Source: Methylophaga sp. (GTDB lineage Bacteria > Pseudomonadota > Gammaproteobacteria > Nitrosococcales > Methylophagaceae). Taken from it: 64,000 nt of DNA. The DNA lies in contig NZSL01000010.1 in NCBI GenBank assembly GCA_002696735.1, positions 237,652 through 301,651 of the forward strand, read 5' to 3'. Positions 46,536 through 58,429 of the stretch are shown here, piece after piece. Made by a program: the position numbers and the translations under genes. The number at the start of each line of letters is the position of its first letter. Position 1 is the first letter of the stretch. The notes below the pieces were generated by a model. It had not been told where the DNA came from. It worked only from the letters and a program-made list of their open reading frames with translations, and made no database searches.

Positions 46536-47684
46536 ATGTCGGACTCCCTGCCAGCTGACTCAGTCGGATTGGTAACACCTTCACATTTGCATATTGATAC
46601 GCCGCTGGCGCTGGATTGTGGGCGGATGCTGCCACAGTTCGATTTGATTTATGAAACCTACGGCACATTAAATGCCGATAAGAGCAACGCTGTTCTTATC
46701 TGCCACGCTTTGTCTGGCGATCATCATGCTGCAGGGTTTAATTCTCTGGAAGAACGTAAACCCGGCTGGTGGGATACGGCGATAGGTCCAGGAAAAGCCA
46801 TTGATACCAAGCATTTTTTTGTCGTTTGTCCGAATAATCTTGGCGGTTGTAAAGGTTCCACAGGTCCTAATACTATTAATCCTGAAACCGGCAAATTATA
46901 TGGTCCGGACTTTCCCATTGTGACGGTAGCTGACTGGGTAAAAAGTCAGGCGATCCTGGCAGACTCATTAGGTATTCATAAATGGGCTGCGGTGGTGGGC
47001 GGAAGTCTGGGTGGTATGCAAGCCCTGGATTGGGCAATTACGTTGCCCGAGAGGGTCGGTCATGCACTGGTCATCGCCGCAGCGCCAAAGTTATCTGCAC
47101 AGAATATTGCGTTTAATGAAGTGGCCCGAACTGCCATTAAGTCTGATCCTGAATTTCATGAGGGCCGCTATCAGGAATTCGATACTGTTCCACGACAGGG
47201 GCTGGGACTGGCCAGAATGTTGGGCCATATCACCTATCTTTCCGATGAAGCCATGGGCGAAAAATTCGGTCGTGAACTGCGCAGTGGCAAAATTCAGTAT
47301 GGCTATGATGTTGAGTTCCAGATCGAGAGTTATTTACGTTATCAAAGCTCCAGCTTTGTAGAACGCTTTGATGCCAATACTTATTTATTAATGACCAAAG
47401 CACTGGATTATTTTGATCCGGCCAAGGAGTTTGATGACGATCTGACTCAAGCAGTCAAAGCCATTCAGGCCAAATCGTTGATTATTTCGTTTACCAGTGA
47501 TTGGCGGTTTTCACCTTTACGCTCTCTGGAAATTGTTGATGCCCTGCTCAGTGCTGGCAAGTCAGTAAGTTATGCCGAAATTGAAGCCACGCAGGGTCAT
47601 GATGCTTTTTTAATGCCAATCCCCCGCTATATGGAAATCTTTGCCAGCTATATGCAGCAAGTTGCAAAAGAGGTGAATAGCTGA
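46536..47684 (+). CDS. metX: Homoserine O-acyltransferase MetX
   Basis: The 382-residue alpha/beta-hydrolase has the nucleophile Ser in [12 protein letters not shown] and the Asp and His of the triad in [10 protein letters not shown] and GHDAFL. It activates homoserine for methionine synthesis. Bacterial MetX may use acetyl-CoA or succinyl-CoA; in MetX-MetW bacteria succinyl is often used, so the acyl donor is left open. The stop overlaps the metW start (TGATG). Confidence 0.95.
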   Translation: MSDSLPADSVGLVTPSHLHIDTPLALDCGRMLPQFDLIYETYGTLNADKSNAVLICHALSGDHHAAGFNSLEERKPGWWDTAIGPGKAIDTKHFFVVCPNNLGGCKGSTGPNTINPETGKLYGPDFPIVTVADWVKSQAILADSLGIHKWAAVVGGSLGGMQALDWAITLPERVGHALVIAAAPKLSAQNIAFNEVARTAIKSDPEFHEGRYQEFDTVPRQGLGLARMLGHITYLSDEAMGEKFGRELRSGKIQYGYDVEFQIESYLRYQSSSFVERFDANTYLLMTKALDYFDPAKEFDDDLTQAVKAIQAKSLIISFTSDWRFSPLRSLEIVDALLSAGKSVSYAEIEATQGHDAFLMPIPRYMEIFASYMQQVAKEVNS

Positions 47685-48286
47685 TGACTTTACGGGTTGA
47701 TTTACAAATTATCAGTGACTGGATCCCAGACAATGCCCACGTGCTCGATCTGGGTTGCGGCAATGGATCTTTGTTAAAACATCTGCAGCAACGCAATGTT
47801 ACCGGTTATGGTCTAGAAATAGATAACAGCAAATTTTCCGAATGTATTGCCGGTGGTGTCAACGTTATACAAGCAGACTTGGATGAAGGTCTCAGTCAGT
47901 TCGGTGATCAGAGCTTTGATTTTGTTATTTTGTCACAAACCCTTCAGGCCGTTAAACGTCCCGACTTTTTACTGAGAGAAATCATGCGGGTTGGCAAGCA
48001 GGGAATTATCGGTTTTCCTAATTTCGGACATTGGCAATGCCGTTTTCAACTAGGGTTACGAGGTAAAATGCCGGTATCCAAAAACCTGCCAAATGCCTGG
48101 TTTGATACACCCAATATTCATTTATGTACGTTGAAAGATTTTGAAAAGCTCTGTGACCAATATGGTTTTAGTGTGGTGAGCCGCAGTGTCGTTAATCACG
48201 AACATAAAGATACGCTTGGTATTCGCTTATTACCTAACCTGTTCGGCCAGATAGCTGTTTATTTGATTCATAACGGAAACTCATGA
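47684..48286 (+). CDS. metW: Methionine biosynthesis protein MetW
   Basis: The 200-residue protein is a SAM methyltransferase-type fold with motif [13 protein letters not shown] and the MetW conserved stretches [20 protein letters not shown] and [14 protein letters not shown]. MetW pairs with MetX in many proteobacteria and is needed for its acyltransferase activity in some. It overlaps metX by one base and pyrE by four. Confidence 0.95.
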   Translation: MTLRVDLQIISDWIPDNAHVLDLGCGNGSLLKHLQQRNVTGYGLEIDNSKFSECIAGGVNVIQADLDEGLSQFGDQSFDFVILSQTLQAVKRPDFLLREIMRVGKQGIIGFPNFGHWQCRFQLGLRGKMPVSKNLPNAWFDTPNIHLCTLKDFEKLCDQYGFSVVSRSVVNHEHKDTLGIRLLPNLFGQIAVYLIHNGNS

Positions 48287-48924
48287 AAGATTATCAACGC
48301 GACTTTATCGAATTCGCCTTAGCAACCGGCGTTTTACGCTTTGGTGAATTTACCCTCAAATCCGGACGCATCAGCCCTTATTTTTTTAACAGTGGCTTGT
48401 TTAACAGCGGTGCAACACTGGCTCGGCTGGGACGTTTTTACGCACAGGCGATAACCGAATCCGCGCTTGATTTTGATGTGTTGTTTGGCCCAGCCTATAA
48501 AGGTATCCCGTTAGCATCCACTGCAGTTATCGCACTGGCCGACCAGCATGATCGCGATGTACCTTATGTATTTAACCGCAAAGAGAAAAAAGATCATGGT
48601 GAAGGCGGACAGCTGGTCGGCGCCGCTCTTAACGGTAAGGTACTAATAATTGATGATGTAATTTCCGCCGGGACCTCCGTAGGAGAATCTGTCGATATCA
48701 TTCGCGCAGCAGGCGCTGAACCAGCAGGTGTCATTATTGCACTCGATCGTCAGGAACGTGGTCAGGGCGAATTATCCGCTATTCAACAGGTAGAGCAAAC
48801 GCATAAGATCCCCGTCGTCAGTATTATCTGTCTCAATGACTTACTCAGCTATCTGCAGGATCATCCCGACTTGCAACGACATTTAGCTGCGGTAAAAGCC
48901 TATCGGGAACGATATGGGGTCTAG
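48283..48924 (+). CDS. pyrE: Orotate phosphoribosyltransferase
   Basis: The 213-residue protein has the type I PRPP-binding motif [13 protein letters not shown] and the flexible-loop motif [26 protein letters not shown] is the family N-terminal stretch. It makes OMP from orotate in pyrimidine synthesis. Its final codons read GGG-GTC-TAG, and this TAG is part of the CTAG at the left end of the long inverted-repeat element. Confidence 0.96.
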   Translation: MKDYQRDFIEFALATGVLRFGEFTLKSGRISPYFFNSGLFNSGATLARLGRFYAQAITESALDFDVLFGPAYKGIPLASTAVIALADQHDRDVPYVFNRKEKKDHGEGGQLVGAALNGKVLIIDDVISAGTSVGESVDIIRAAGAEPAGVIIALDRQERGQGELSAIQQVEQTHKIPVVSIICLNDLLSYLQDHPDLQRHLAAVKAYRERYGV

Positions 48925-49256
48925 GGTCTGTTGATCTTTCATAGCCGCCTCTGTTGTGACTGAAAATGCACCAATCAAGGCGCGAGGAATGCAGTTTGTG
49001 AGATACATCCATGTATCTCACCCCTAAGGGGCTTACGCTCAAAAACGTTCCTGACGTTTTTGTAGTTGTTCTAAATAAATAACGAGTAACGCTGAGTGGT
49101 GCATTTTCAGCCACAACCCGAAGGGCTGGGACTATTTTTCCGCCCCACAGCGTTGGAAATGACTTATGTAGAACAACTACATCGCATCATTTCCGCCTTG
49201 TGAGACAAAAAAATAGCCTTCAGCAGAGGTGGCTTTGAAAGATCAACAGACCCTAG
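48921..49256. mobile_element. Long CTAG-flanked non-coding element with nested inverted repeats (MITE-like)
   Basis: The 336-bp element starts CTAGGGTCTGTTGATC and ends with its inverse GATCAACAGACCCTAG. Terminal repeats of about 36-39 bp extend inward through TTTCATAGCCGCCTCTGTTG with few mismatches. Nested repeats are present: TGAAAATGCACC / GGTGCATTTTCA, GTGAGATACA / TGTATCTCAC, AAAAACG / CGTTTTT, and GTAGTTGTTCTA / TAGAACAACTAC. No protein-coding frame is convincing. The terminal repeats and core match the short element at 25245-25313. The CTAG ends fit a 4-bp target duplication as seen with IS5-type elements (YTAR-like sites), but no parent transposase is in the window. Confidence 0.8.
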
Positions 49257-50011
49257 GGCCCCCAAATTAATCTGATGGCAATTAATAAGGTCACAATTTC
49301 AAAGCTGCGTTTTATCCAGCGGTTGCCCCAACGCAACGCCAAATGGGATCCCAGATAACCACCCAATAACGATCCTAACAGTAACGCAGGAAGCCAGTCC
49401 CATTGTATTTCGCCTAGAATACCCAACGTAATCGCGCCTGCACCATTCCAAAATAATCCAACCAGAATCAGCGTGTAAGCAACGGCCCGCTGGTAATCCA
49501 TGCCAAACCATAATATCAGCCATATGGTCACAAACAGCCCGGTTCCCGAGGTGAGCGAGCCATTGAGAATGCCCAGAATAAACAATACAACTGCACCAAT
49601 CAGGTAACCATGGCGCTCACGATTTAACGGCGTGTATAACTGACCTAAAGCCGGTTTAAATAAAGAATATATGCCTAATGATCCGGTTAATACGCCCAGG
49701 GCAATCTCTGCGATTCGATCTGGTACCATTAATATCACACTGCCGCCGATCACTACCCCCGGCAGGCCGGCCACCAAGAGCAATATCACAAACTGACGTT
49801 CAAGTCGGCTGGTAGAGATGTAACGCAATGCTGCGCCTACCCCTAACGCTACACTGGCCACTTTATGGGTGGCTAAAGCCACAGAAAAGGTCAAGCCAAG
49901 GAATATCAAAACCGGGAACTGGATTAATCCTGCACCGCCGCCACTTAATGCCGAAAAAGTATTTGCCAGCAAAGAAATGACAAACAGAATAAAATGTTCA
50001 ATAAAGCTCAA
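49253..50011 (-). CDS. TauE/SafE family sulfite exporter-like permease
   Basis: The 252-residue protein has about eight membrane segments. The N-terminal FSALSGGGAGLIQFPVLIFLG and the middle ILNGSLTSGTGLFVTIWLI follow the TauE/SafE pattern. These proteins are thought to export sulfoacetate, sulfite or other organic anions; the substrate here is unknown. It has a TTG start at 50011 with no in-frame ATG nearby, only 27 bp from the divergent DUF4124 gene. The TAG stop lies in the right CTAG of the long element. Confidence 0.85.
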   Translation of the reverse strand: MSFIEHFILFVISLLANTFSALSGGGAGLIQFPVLIFLGLTFSVALATHKVASVALGVGAALRYISTSRLERQFVILLLVAGLPGVVIGGSVILMVPDRIAEIALGVLTGSLGIYSLFKPALGQLYTPLNRERHGYLIGAVVLFILGILNGSLTSGTGLFVTIWLILWFGMDYQRAVAYTLILVGLFWNGAGAITLGILGEIQWDWLPALLLGSLLGGYLGSHLALRWGNRWIKRSFEIVTLLIAIRLIWGP

Positions 50012-50038
50012 TTTAATAAGGCTCTCTGGGAAAACATA

Positions 50039-50707
50039 ATGATTTCAATACGCTTTGTAGCGGCTTCGATGCTCAGCGCAACATTATTAATTGCCACAAC
50101 CGTATCAGCGGCTCAACTGTACCGTTTTACTGACGAAAACGGTATACCCACTATAAGCAAAACCCTACCGGCAGAAGTTGCTCAACAAGGTTACGATATT
50201 CTGGATGAGAAAACGATGCGGGTGATTGAACGGGTTCCCCCTGCACCGACTGAAGCGGAAATAGCTGAGCGGGAAATACAGAAAAAACTGGAGCTCGAGC
50301 AACAAAAACAGGCTGAAGAAGCCGCCAGAATAGAAGCCGAAAAACGGCGTAAACAGGCTATTTATGATCATAACCTGCTTTCTGCCTATCAATCCGAACA
50401 GGATTTGCTTAATGAACGTAACAAAGACCTGCAATACCGAGAAAAACGTATCGAAATATTAAAAAAGAAGCGTAAGGGTTTACAGCAACGATTACAGCAG
50501 GTGCAACAGCAAGCTGCCGATAATGAATTAAGTGGTATGGGTCTCAGTGCCAATCTGCAAAGTCGCCTGCAAGCTGCGCAACAGGAACTTGATAATAATC
50601 AGTCCAGCATTCAACAGTTACAAACTGAAATTGATACGCTTAATATGCAATATGAACTGGATCGTCAGCGCCTGGGTGAGCTGTTGGGAACCGCGGCAGA
50701 AGATTAA
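50039..50707 (+). CDS. DUF4124-domain exported protein with coiled coil
   Basis: The start at 50039 gives a signal peptide ([20 protein letters not shown], cut near VSA); an upstream ATG at 49994 would overlap the divergent permease gene. A DUF4124 domain ([19 protein letters not shown]) follows, and then about 140 residues of strongly charged coiled coil rich in Q, E, K and R. It is expected to be periplasmic. No function is known. Its TAA stop overlaps the convergent hisC stop at a shared TTAA. Confidence 0.85.
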   Translation: MISIRFVAASMLSATLLIATTVSAAQLYRFTDENGIPTISKTLPAEVAQQGYDILDEKTMRVIERVPPAPTEAEIAEREIQKKLELEQQKQAEEAARIEAEKRRKQAIYDHNLLSAYQSEQDLLNERNKDLQYREKRIEILKKKRKGLQQRLQQVQQQAADNELSGMGLSANLQSRLQAAQQELDNNQSSIQQLQTEIDTLNMQYELDRQRLGELLGTAAED

Positions 50708-51759
50708 ACCAGCAAATCCAGTTGGCTCATCAATAATTGATTTTCAGTGTGATTGCCAATACTGATTCGTAAAAACTGATCAATTCTCGGCTTGTTAAAG
50801 TGGCGAACAATCACCCCTTTTTCCCGCAAGCCCGCCGCTACTGTTGCAGCATCGTGTTGTGGATGTCTGGCAAACACAAAATTCGCCGCCGAAGGCAAAA
50901 CCTCAAAACCCAATTCTGTCATAGACTGGGTTAGCCATTCTCGCTCGGTAATAACCTGTTGCTGACATTGTTTAAAGTAGGTTTCATCCTGATAGGCTGC
51001 AACGCCCGCTGCAATCGCCAGACTATCTAGCGGATAGGAATTAAAGCTATCCTTTATCCTAACCAGTGCTTCAATCAACTCTGGATGACCTACCGCAAAG
51101 CCAATACGCATACCTGCCAAGGAACGTGACTTAGATAGAGTTTGTGTGACCAGCAGATTAGGGAAACGCTGAGTTAGCGGAATAGCTGTTTCTCCACCAA
51201 AATCGATGTACGCCTCATCAATGACCACCACCGTGTCGCGGTTCATTTCCACCAGCCGACGAATATCGTCCAGTGATAATAAACAGCCGGTCGGGGCATT
51301 GGGATTGGGCAGTATAATACCGCCGTTATCTCGTTCGTAATCAGTGATATCGATTGCAAAGTCAGCATTCAACGGCACTAACTCCGAATCAATCTCATAT
51401 AACTGACAATACACCGGATAGAAACTATAAGTGATATCCGGAAATAAAATCGGCTTTCCATGCTTGAAAAAAGCATTAAACACATGTGCCAAGACTTCAT
51501 CCGAACCATTGCCAACAAACACACTTTCAGCTGGCACCTTATGGTAATCAGCAATTGCCTGTTTTAACGGGCCACCATCAGGAACAGGATACAAACGTAA
51601 ACGCTCGGTTGTAGCCATGCGAATGGCTTCCAGTACTTTGGGTGAAGGACCAAACGGGTTTTCATTGGTATTGAGCTTAACCAGATTATGGCCGCGCGGT
51701 TGTTCACCCGGCACATAAGGTTCTAATGAATGAACAAAATTACTCCAGAAACGGCTCAT
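50704..51759 (-). CDS. hisC: Histidinol-phosphate aminotransferase
   Basis: The 351-residue fold-type I PLP enzyme has the N-terminal [35 protein letters not shown] and the PLP lysine region [15 protein letters not shown]. It transaminates imidazole acetol phosphate in histidine synthesis. It shares one base with hisD. The gene order murA-hisG-hisD-hisC is the same as in pseudomonads. Confidence 0.96.
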   Translation of the reverse strand: MSRFWSNFVHSLEPYVPGEQPRGHNLVKLNTNENPFGPSPKVLEAIRMATTERLRLYPVPDGGPLKQAIADYHKVPAESVFVGNGSDEVLAHVFNAFFKHGKPILFPDITYSFYPVYCQLYEIDSELVPLNADFAIDITDYERDNGGIILPNPNAPTGCLLSLDDIRRLVEMNRDTVVVIDEAYIDFGGETAIPLTQRFPNLLVTQTLSKSRSLAGMRIGFAVGHPELIEALVRIKDSFNSYPLDSLAIAAGVAAYQDETYFKQCQQQVITEREWLTQSMTELGFEVLPSAANFVFARHPQHDAATVAAGLREKGVIVRHFNKPRIDQFLRISIGNHTENQLLMSQLDLLV

Positions 51760-53055
51760 TATTTTTCCTGTAACCGATACTCAGCACTGCGAGCATGTGC
51801 TGTCAGACTTTCACCGCGCGCCAGCACCGATGCAACTTGCCCCAGGCTTTGAGCGCCTTGTGGTGAGACCTGAATCAGGCTGGAACGTTTTTGAAAGTCA
51901 TAGACGCCCAGGGGAGAACTGAAACGGGCAGTTCGGGATGTCGGCAATACATGGTTTGGTCCGGCACAGTAATCACCTAATGCTTCAGGCGTATAACGTC
52001 CCATAAAAATTGCACCGGCATGACGTATTTTTTTGGCCATTTCCATCGGTTCATCAACAGACAATTCCAAATGTTCTGGCGCAATATAATTGCAGACTTC
52101 TATCGCCTGCTGCATATCCTCGACCAGAATCATTGCACCACGGTTATTCAGTGACGTTTCAATAATGGCCTTGCGTTCCATGGTAGGTAGCAAACGTGCA
52201 ATGGATTCTTTCACCTTCTGTAGAAACGCTGCATCAGGAGAAATCAGTATCGATTGAGCATCTTCGTCATGTTCAGCTTGAGAAAACAGATCCATGGCAA
52301 TCCAGTCAGGATCGGTCTTGCCATCACAAATCACCAGAATTTCTGATGGTCCGGCAATCATATCGATGCCAACAGTACCGAACACCATGCCTTTTGCTGT
52401 CGCCACAAAGATATTGCCCGGGCCGACAATTTTATCGACCTGTGGAATCGTTTCTGTACCATAAGCCAATGCCGCAACAGCCTGCGCACCACCAATTGCA
52501 AAAATGCGATCAACACCAGCAATCGCTGCAGCCGCTAAAACCAGATCATTTACTTCATCATCCGGTGTAGGTACCACCATGATTAATTCCTGAACCCCTG
52601 CGACTTTGGCTGGAATAGCATTCATCAACACAGATGAAGGATAGGCAGCTTTACCACCAGGCACATACAGCCCAGCCCGATCCAATGGCGTAACTTGTTG
52701 ACCTAATAAGGTGCCATCAGCCTCTACGTAATGCCAGGATTCCTGTTTCTGGTGTTCATGGTACTGACGTACACGTTCTGCAGCTTTTTCCAACGCCTGA
52801 CGTTGTGCAGCAGGGATAGATTCCAATGCCGCTGCAGCCCGTTCCAATGGAATTTCCAGTTCCGCCATAGCAGTTGCTTTTACCCGATCAAATCGTTGGC
52901 TGTATTCAACTACTGCCTGATCACCACGCTGTTTAACATCTGCCAGAATATTTCTAACTGTGTCGGTTATTGCCGCATCAGAAACACCTTCCCAGGCCAA
53001 CAACTCGGAAAGCATTGGCCAGAAATCAGCCTGCTGGAAATTCAATTCACTTATT

Positions 53056-53063
<8 letters not shown>
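51759..53063 (-). CDS. hisD: Histidinol dehydrogenase
   Basis: The 434-residue protein has the family stretches [51 protein letters not shown] and [14 protein letters not shown]. These carry zinc ligands and catalytic His/Glu residues. It makes the two last oxidations from histidinol to histidine. It overlaps hisG by 8 bp upstream. Confidence 0.97.
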
Positions 53064-55009
<1,946 letters not shown>

Positions 55010-55234
55010 TTAGCGAGAGACGCCCGTTTTCAGTGACAATGCGTGTACAGCACCACTACTGAAGCTGTCACCCAAAGTTGCTTTGACCATACGGTGTTGT
55101 TCTATCAGGCTTTTTCCAGAAAATGACGGACTAAAAACCCGGGCATCAAAATGCTGGCCATCTTCACCAAACACTTCAACATCAGCATCAGGTAAGCCTG
55201 CTTCAATCATTGCTTTGATATCTGCTGCTTTCAT
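55010..55234 (-). CDS. ibaG: BolA family protein IbaG (YrbA)
   Basis: The 74-residue BolA-type protein has GQHFDARVFSPSFSGKSLIEQHRMVKATLGD, in which the FxGKxxxxxHRxV segment is the BolA helix-turn-helix-like motif, and ends SSGAVHALSLKT. It may pair with a monothiol glutaredoxin through an Fe-S cluster. Its place between mlaB and murA is conserved in gammaproteobacteria. Confidence 0.93.
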   Translation of the reverse strand: MKAADIKAMIEAGLPDADVEVFGEDGQHFDARVFSPSFSGKSLIEQHRMVKATLGDSFSSGAVHALSLKTGVSR

Positions 55235-55255
55235 GTTTCACCACTTAAATTATAG

Positions 55256-55552
55256 TTATTGCAGAGGAAGAAGTTCTTCCAATCCGCTTGCTTCTGCCAT
55301 CGCCAGCATCTGTGCCGGCATATTAAAATAACGAATCGGCTTGTCTAATTTTTCAGCCTGACGCATCCATTCGATCAGTAAAGCCAGGCCGGCACTGTCA
55401 CTACGACTGACTTCACTTAAATCAACATCAAGCGGATCCACTTCGGCAAACAATTGATCCGTCATATCGATACCGCTGGCAGCGGTATCAAAAGTCAACT
55501 CACCGGAGACCAGGATACGTTTGGTAGCATCGTCAAAAATGAGCTTCATCAT
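55256..55552 (-). CDS. mlaB: STAS-domain protein MlaB
   Basis: The 98-residue protein is a single STAS domain: the N-terminal strand ILVSGELTFDTA and the central DVDLSEVSRSDSAGLALLIEWMRQA with the conserved Ser-Ala-Gly. It stabilises the MlaFEDB complex at the inner membrane. It overlaps mlaC by 4 bp. Confidence 0.92.
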   Translation of the reverse strand: MMKLIFDDATKRILVSGELTFDTAASGIDMTDQLFAEVDPLDVDLSEVSRSDSAGLALLIEWMRQAEKLDKPIRYFNMPAQMLAMAEASGLEELLPLQ

Positions 55553-56175
55553 CTGGCTTTATCATTGCGTTTAGCAAGATTTTCAATCAAGGCATCCATT
55601 CCGCTGGTTCTAATATCACGGTTAAATGATGAACGGTAATTCGTCACCAGACTGATGCCTTCAATTTTGACATCATAAACTTTCCATTCATCGTTCTTGT
55701 TTTTATAAAGTGATAATGCCATCGGAACAGATGGACCGTTTGGTTGTACCACTTCCATTGGTACATCTACCCGCCCCTTTTTCAAGTCATCGCGAAAAGG
55801 CAGAAAGCGAATTTCTTCGTTAGTGTATTCCAGCATTGCCGTAGCGTAGGTTCTGACCAGTAACAAACGGAATTCTTCGACAAATTGGGCCTGTTGTTCA
55901 GCTGAAGCATCACGCCAGCTTCGACCTAATGCCAATTTGGCCATACGCTCGAAATCGAAATGTGGAAACAGGATATCCTGTACCAGCGTATAGATTTTCT
56001 GCGGATTGGTTTCCAGTTCAGCTTCATTATCCTTCAGAGCTTTCAGCATGTTGTCTGAGGCTTCTTTCACTAAAGCCTGTGGCTCCGGCATCGCCTGAGC
56101 GGATGCGCTGAACGCCAGCATGCCCAGCAAAAATGCTGACATTAACTGGAGAGACACCTGTTTAAATTTAATCAT
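55549..56175 (-). CDS. mlaC: Periplasmic phospholipid-binding protein MlaC
   Basis: The start at 56175 gives 208 residues with a signal peptide (LLGMLAFSASAQA) and avoids overlap with mlaD. The mature part has the Tol-Tol-Ttg2 features HFDFERMAKLALGRSW, EEFRLLLVRTYATAML and VKIEGISLVTNYRSSFNRDI. It shuttles phospholipids between MlaA in the outer membrane and MlaFEDB in the inner membrane. It starts one base after the mlaD stop. Confidence 0.94.
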   Translation of the reverse strand: MIKFKQVSLQLMSAFLLGMLAFSASAQAMPEPQALVKEASDNMLKALKDNEAELETNPQKIYTLVQDILFPHFDFERMAKLALGRSWRDASAEQQAQFVEEFRLLLVRTYATAMLEYTNEEIRFLPFRDDLKKGRVDVPMEVVQPNGPSVPMALSLYKNKNDEWKVYDVKIEGISLVTNYRSSFNRDIRTSGMDALIENLAKRNDKAR

Positions 56176-56176
56176 C

Positions 56177-56641
56177 TTATTCACCTTCCGCTGTACTGTA
56201 CAAGAATTGTCCAATTACCTGCTCCAATACCACCGCTGGTTGAGTCAAATCAATCACATCACCGTCTTCCAGGAAGAAATCATCCGCACCTGGTGACAAA
56301 CTGATGTATTGCTCTCCCAGCAAACCTGCAGTAAAGATGCTGGCAGAGGTATCTATCGGAATGTTGTCATATTGTGGATAGATATTAATGGTGACTTTTG
56401 CATCATAGGTGTCAGGATCCAGAGATATTGATGTTACACGACCAACTCTTACGCCTGCCATCGTCACTGGAGATCGTGGTTTCAATCCACCAATATTCTG
56501 AAAATTGGCGACGACTTCATAGCCTTTTTCATCCGTAATATCACCAAGATTACTGACCTTCATCGCCAACACAAATAAGGCTGCCATGCCAGCTGCGACA
56601 AACAAGCCGACCATAATTTCGGTACTTCTTTTCGAATTCAT
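56177..56641 (-). CDS. mlaD: Outer membrane lipid asymmetry protein MlaD (MCE domain)
   Basis: The 154-residue protein has an N-terminal membrane helix (VGLFVAAGMAALFVLAM) and one MCE domain (YEVVANFQNIGGLKPRSPVTMAGVRVGRV; quoted part kept short: FQNIGGLKPRSPV). It forms the hexameric periplasmic ring of the Mla transporter. It is immediately downstream of mlaE with no gap. Its length is a little short of E. coli MlaD (183), mainly in the C-terminal tail. Confidence 0.95.
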   Translation of the reverse strand: MNSKRSTEIMVGLFVAAGMAALFVLAMKVSNLGDITDEKGYEVVANFQNIGGLKPRSPVTMAGVRVGRVTSISLDPDTYDAKVTINIYPQYDNIPIDTSASIFTAGLLGEQYISLSPGADDFFLEDGDVIDLTQPAVVLEQVIGQFLYSTAEGE

Positions 56642-57424
56642 TTACACATCTCCAAACATCAACGCAGTCAGAACAAAGTCCAGGCCGAGAATAGCGAAAG
56701 CGGAATGGACAACTGTCCGCGTTGTGGCGCGCCCCACACCTTCCGAAGTTGGTGAGGCATCATAACCTTCAAACAGAGCAATCCATGTCACGACAAAACC
56801 AAAGACAATACTTTTTATTACCCCGTTCAGGATATCTTCATACCAGTCAGTTTTAGCCTGCATCTGTGACCAGAAAGCACCATCATCGACACCGAGCAGG
56901 CCATGTCCAACTAAAAAAGCGCCAAATATTCCTACAGCACTGAATATAGCTGCCAGTAATGGCATGGATATAAGACCCGCTAAAAATCTTGGAGCAACGA
57001 TACGGCGCATCGGGTCAACAGCCATCATTTCCATACCTGATAACTGTTCTGTACTTTTCATCAAACCAATTTCAGCCGTCAGGGCCGAGCCAGCTCGACC
57101 GGCAAACAGTAACGCACTGACAACCGGGCCAAGCTCTCTGACTAATGATAATGAAACAAGCACACCTAAAGATTCTTCAGCACCAAAATCTACCAGCGTA
57201 TTATAGCCCTGAAGACCAAGAACCATGCCCACAAATAAGCCGGATATCAGTATGATGAGTATTGATAAAACACCGACATAAAATAATTGCTGAACAACCA
57301 GTGAAAAGCGGAATACCGAGCTTGGAATCCCTGCCAGCATCTGCACTAAGAACAAATGGCCCCGTCCAAGTCGCTGAAAGGTATCTAGTCCCCAGCGACC
57401 AAGGCTGCGCAGCAGCTCGATCAT
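56642..57424 (-). CDS. mlaE: Lipid asymmetry ABC permease MlaE
   Basis: The 260-residue protein has five to six membrane segments and MlaE-family motifs: [27 protein letters not shown] and [19 protein letters not shown]. It is the membrane part of the MlaFEDB phospholipid transporter. It overlaps mlaF by 4 bp (ATGA) and abuts mlaD. Confidence 0.95.
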   Translation of the reverse strand: MIELLRSLGRWGLDTFQRLGRGHLFLVQMLAGIPSSVFRFSLVVQQLFYVGVLSILIILISGLFVGMVLGLQGYNTLVDFGAEESLGVLVSLSLVRELGPVVSALLFAGRAGSALTAEIGLMKSTEQLSGMEMMAVDPMRRIVAPRFLAGLISMPLLAAIFSAVGIFGAFLVGHGLLGVDDGAFWSQMQAKTDWYEDILNGVIKSIVFGFVVTWIALFEGYDASPTSEGVGRATTRTVVHSAFAILGLDFVLTALMFGDV

Positions 57425-58227
57425 TGTGTTTCCTTTGAATTCAACAGATCATTTTTAAAGTCATTACCCGGGTAATGAAACGGAACAGGTCCATCTGGTA
57501 AACCCTGTAAAAATTGCTTCACCCATTCCGAGCCAGAAGTTTTCAGCGTTTCGGGATTACCTTTCTCAATGACCTTTCCGCCGGACAACAGATAAATTTC
57601 ATCAGCGATCTTGGTGGTTTCAGCGACATCATGTGACACGATAATACTGGTCAGTCCCATTGCATCGTTGATGCGGCGTATTAGATTCACCAGTGTACCC
57701 ATTGAAATGGGATCCTGTCCGGTAAATGGCTCATCGTACATAATCATCATTGGGTCTAGTGTGACGGCCCGTGCCAGAGCAACTCGGCGCGCCATACCGC
57801 CAGATAACTCAGCAGGCATCATTTCCCGGGCATTTCTTAAGCCCACGGCCTGGAGTTTCATCAATACCAAATCACGAATCATTGATTCGGGCAACCTGGA
57901 ATGTTCACGTAATGGAAAAGCAACATTTTCAAAAACATTGAGATCGGTCAGCAAGGCACCACTTTGAAACAACATTCCCATGCGCTTGCGCAATTCATAG
58001 AGCTTGGAATGAGAAAGCTTGTGGACATTTTGGCCATCAACTTCAACAGTACCGCGATCCGGTTTAAGCTGACCGCCAATCAGTTTAAGCAGCGTGGTTT
58101 TACCTGTACCACTCGGCCCCATGATAGCGGTTACCTTACCTTGGTAGATATCAATATCTACACCGCTGAAGATAACTTTGTCTCCACGGTTAAAATACAA
58201 ATCCCTGATTTTTATCAGTGGCGCCAT
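57421..58227 (-). CDS. mlaF: Lipid asymmetry ABC transporter ATPase MlaF
   Basis: The 268-residue ATPase has Walker [10 protein letters not shown], the Q-loop at MLFQSGAL, the signature ELSGGMARR, Walker [14 protein letters not shown] and the switch His in IIVSHD. It powers MlaE. It is the first gene of the unit mlaFEDCB-ibaG-murA-hisGDC, which shows close spacing throughout and likely begins from a promoter in 58228-58429. Confidence 0.96.
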   Translation of the reverse strand: MAPLIKIRDLYFNRGDKVIFSGVDIDIYQGKVTAIMGPSGTGKTTLLKLIGGQLKPDRGTVEVDGQNVHKLSHSKLYELRKRMGMLFQSGALLTDLNVFENVAFPLREHSRLPESMIRDLVLMKLQAVGLRNAREMMPAELSGGMARRVALARAVTLDPMMIMYDEPFTGQDPISMGTLVNLIRRINDAMGLTSIIVSHDVAETTKIADEIYLLSGGKVIEKGNPETLKTSGSEWVKQFLQGLPDGPVPFHYPGNDFKNDLLNSKETQ

Positions 58228-58429
58228 TTTTTACTGCCGATATTAGATATAAAGATCGGTAATTTTCTTGAATCGCTGTTGGTAAGTCAAATCGCTGTGT
58301 GGAAAAACCATTCTGTATCGGCTAAAGTGTTGTCGCCATGTTAAGTTTGAGGAACTAGTTCCATGGGTATTGACTCAAAGTTCCTGCAGATATTTTGGTA
58401 AACCACCGATCAAACGGAGAAATTTAAGA

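Noticed and set aside
48845..49114. Minus-strand open frame of 89 codons in the long element
   Set aside because: It runs through the terminal repeat into pyrE antisense sequence and through several hairpins. It is a product of the repeat and not a gene.
58228..58429. Possible riboswitch or leader in the mlaF/mxaD-like intergenic region
   Set aside because: There is no recognisable aptamer core or terminator pair; the region is best seen as two divergent promoters.
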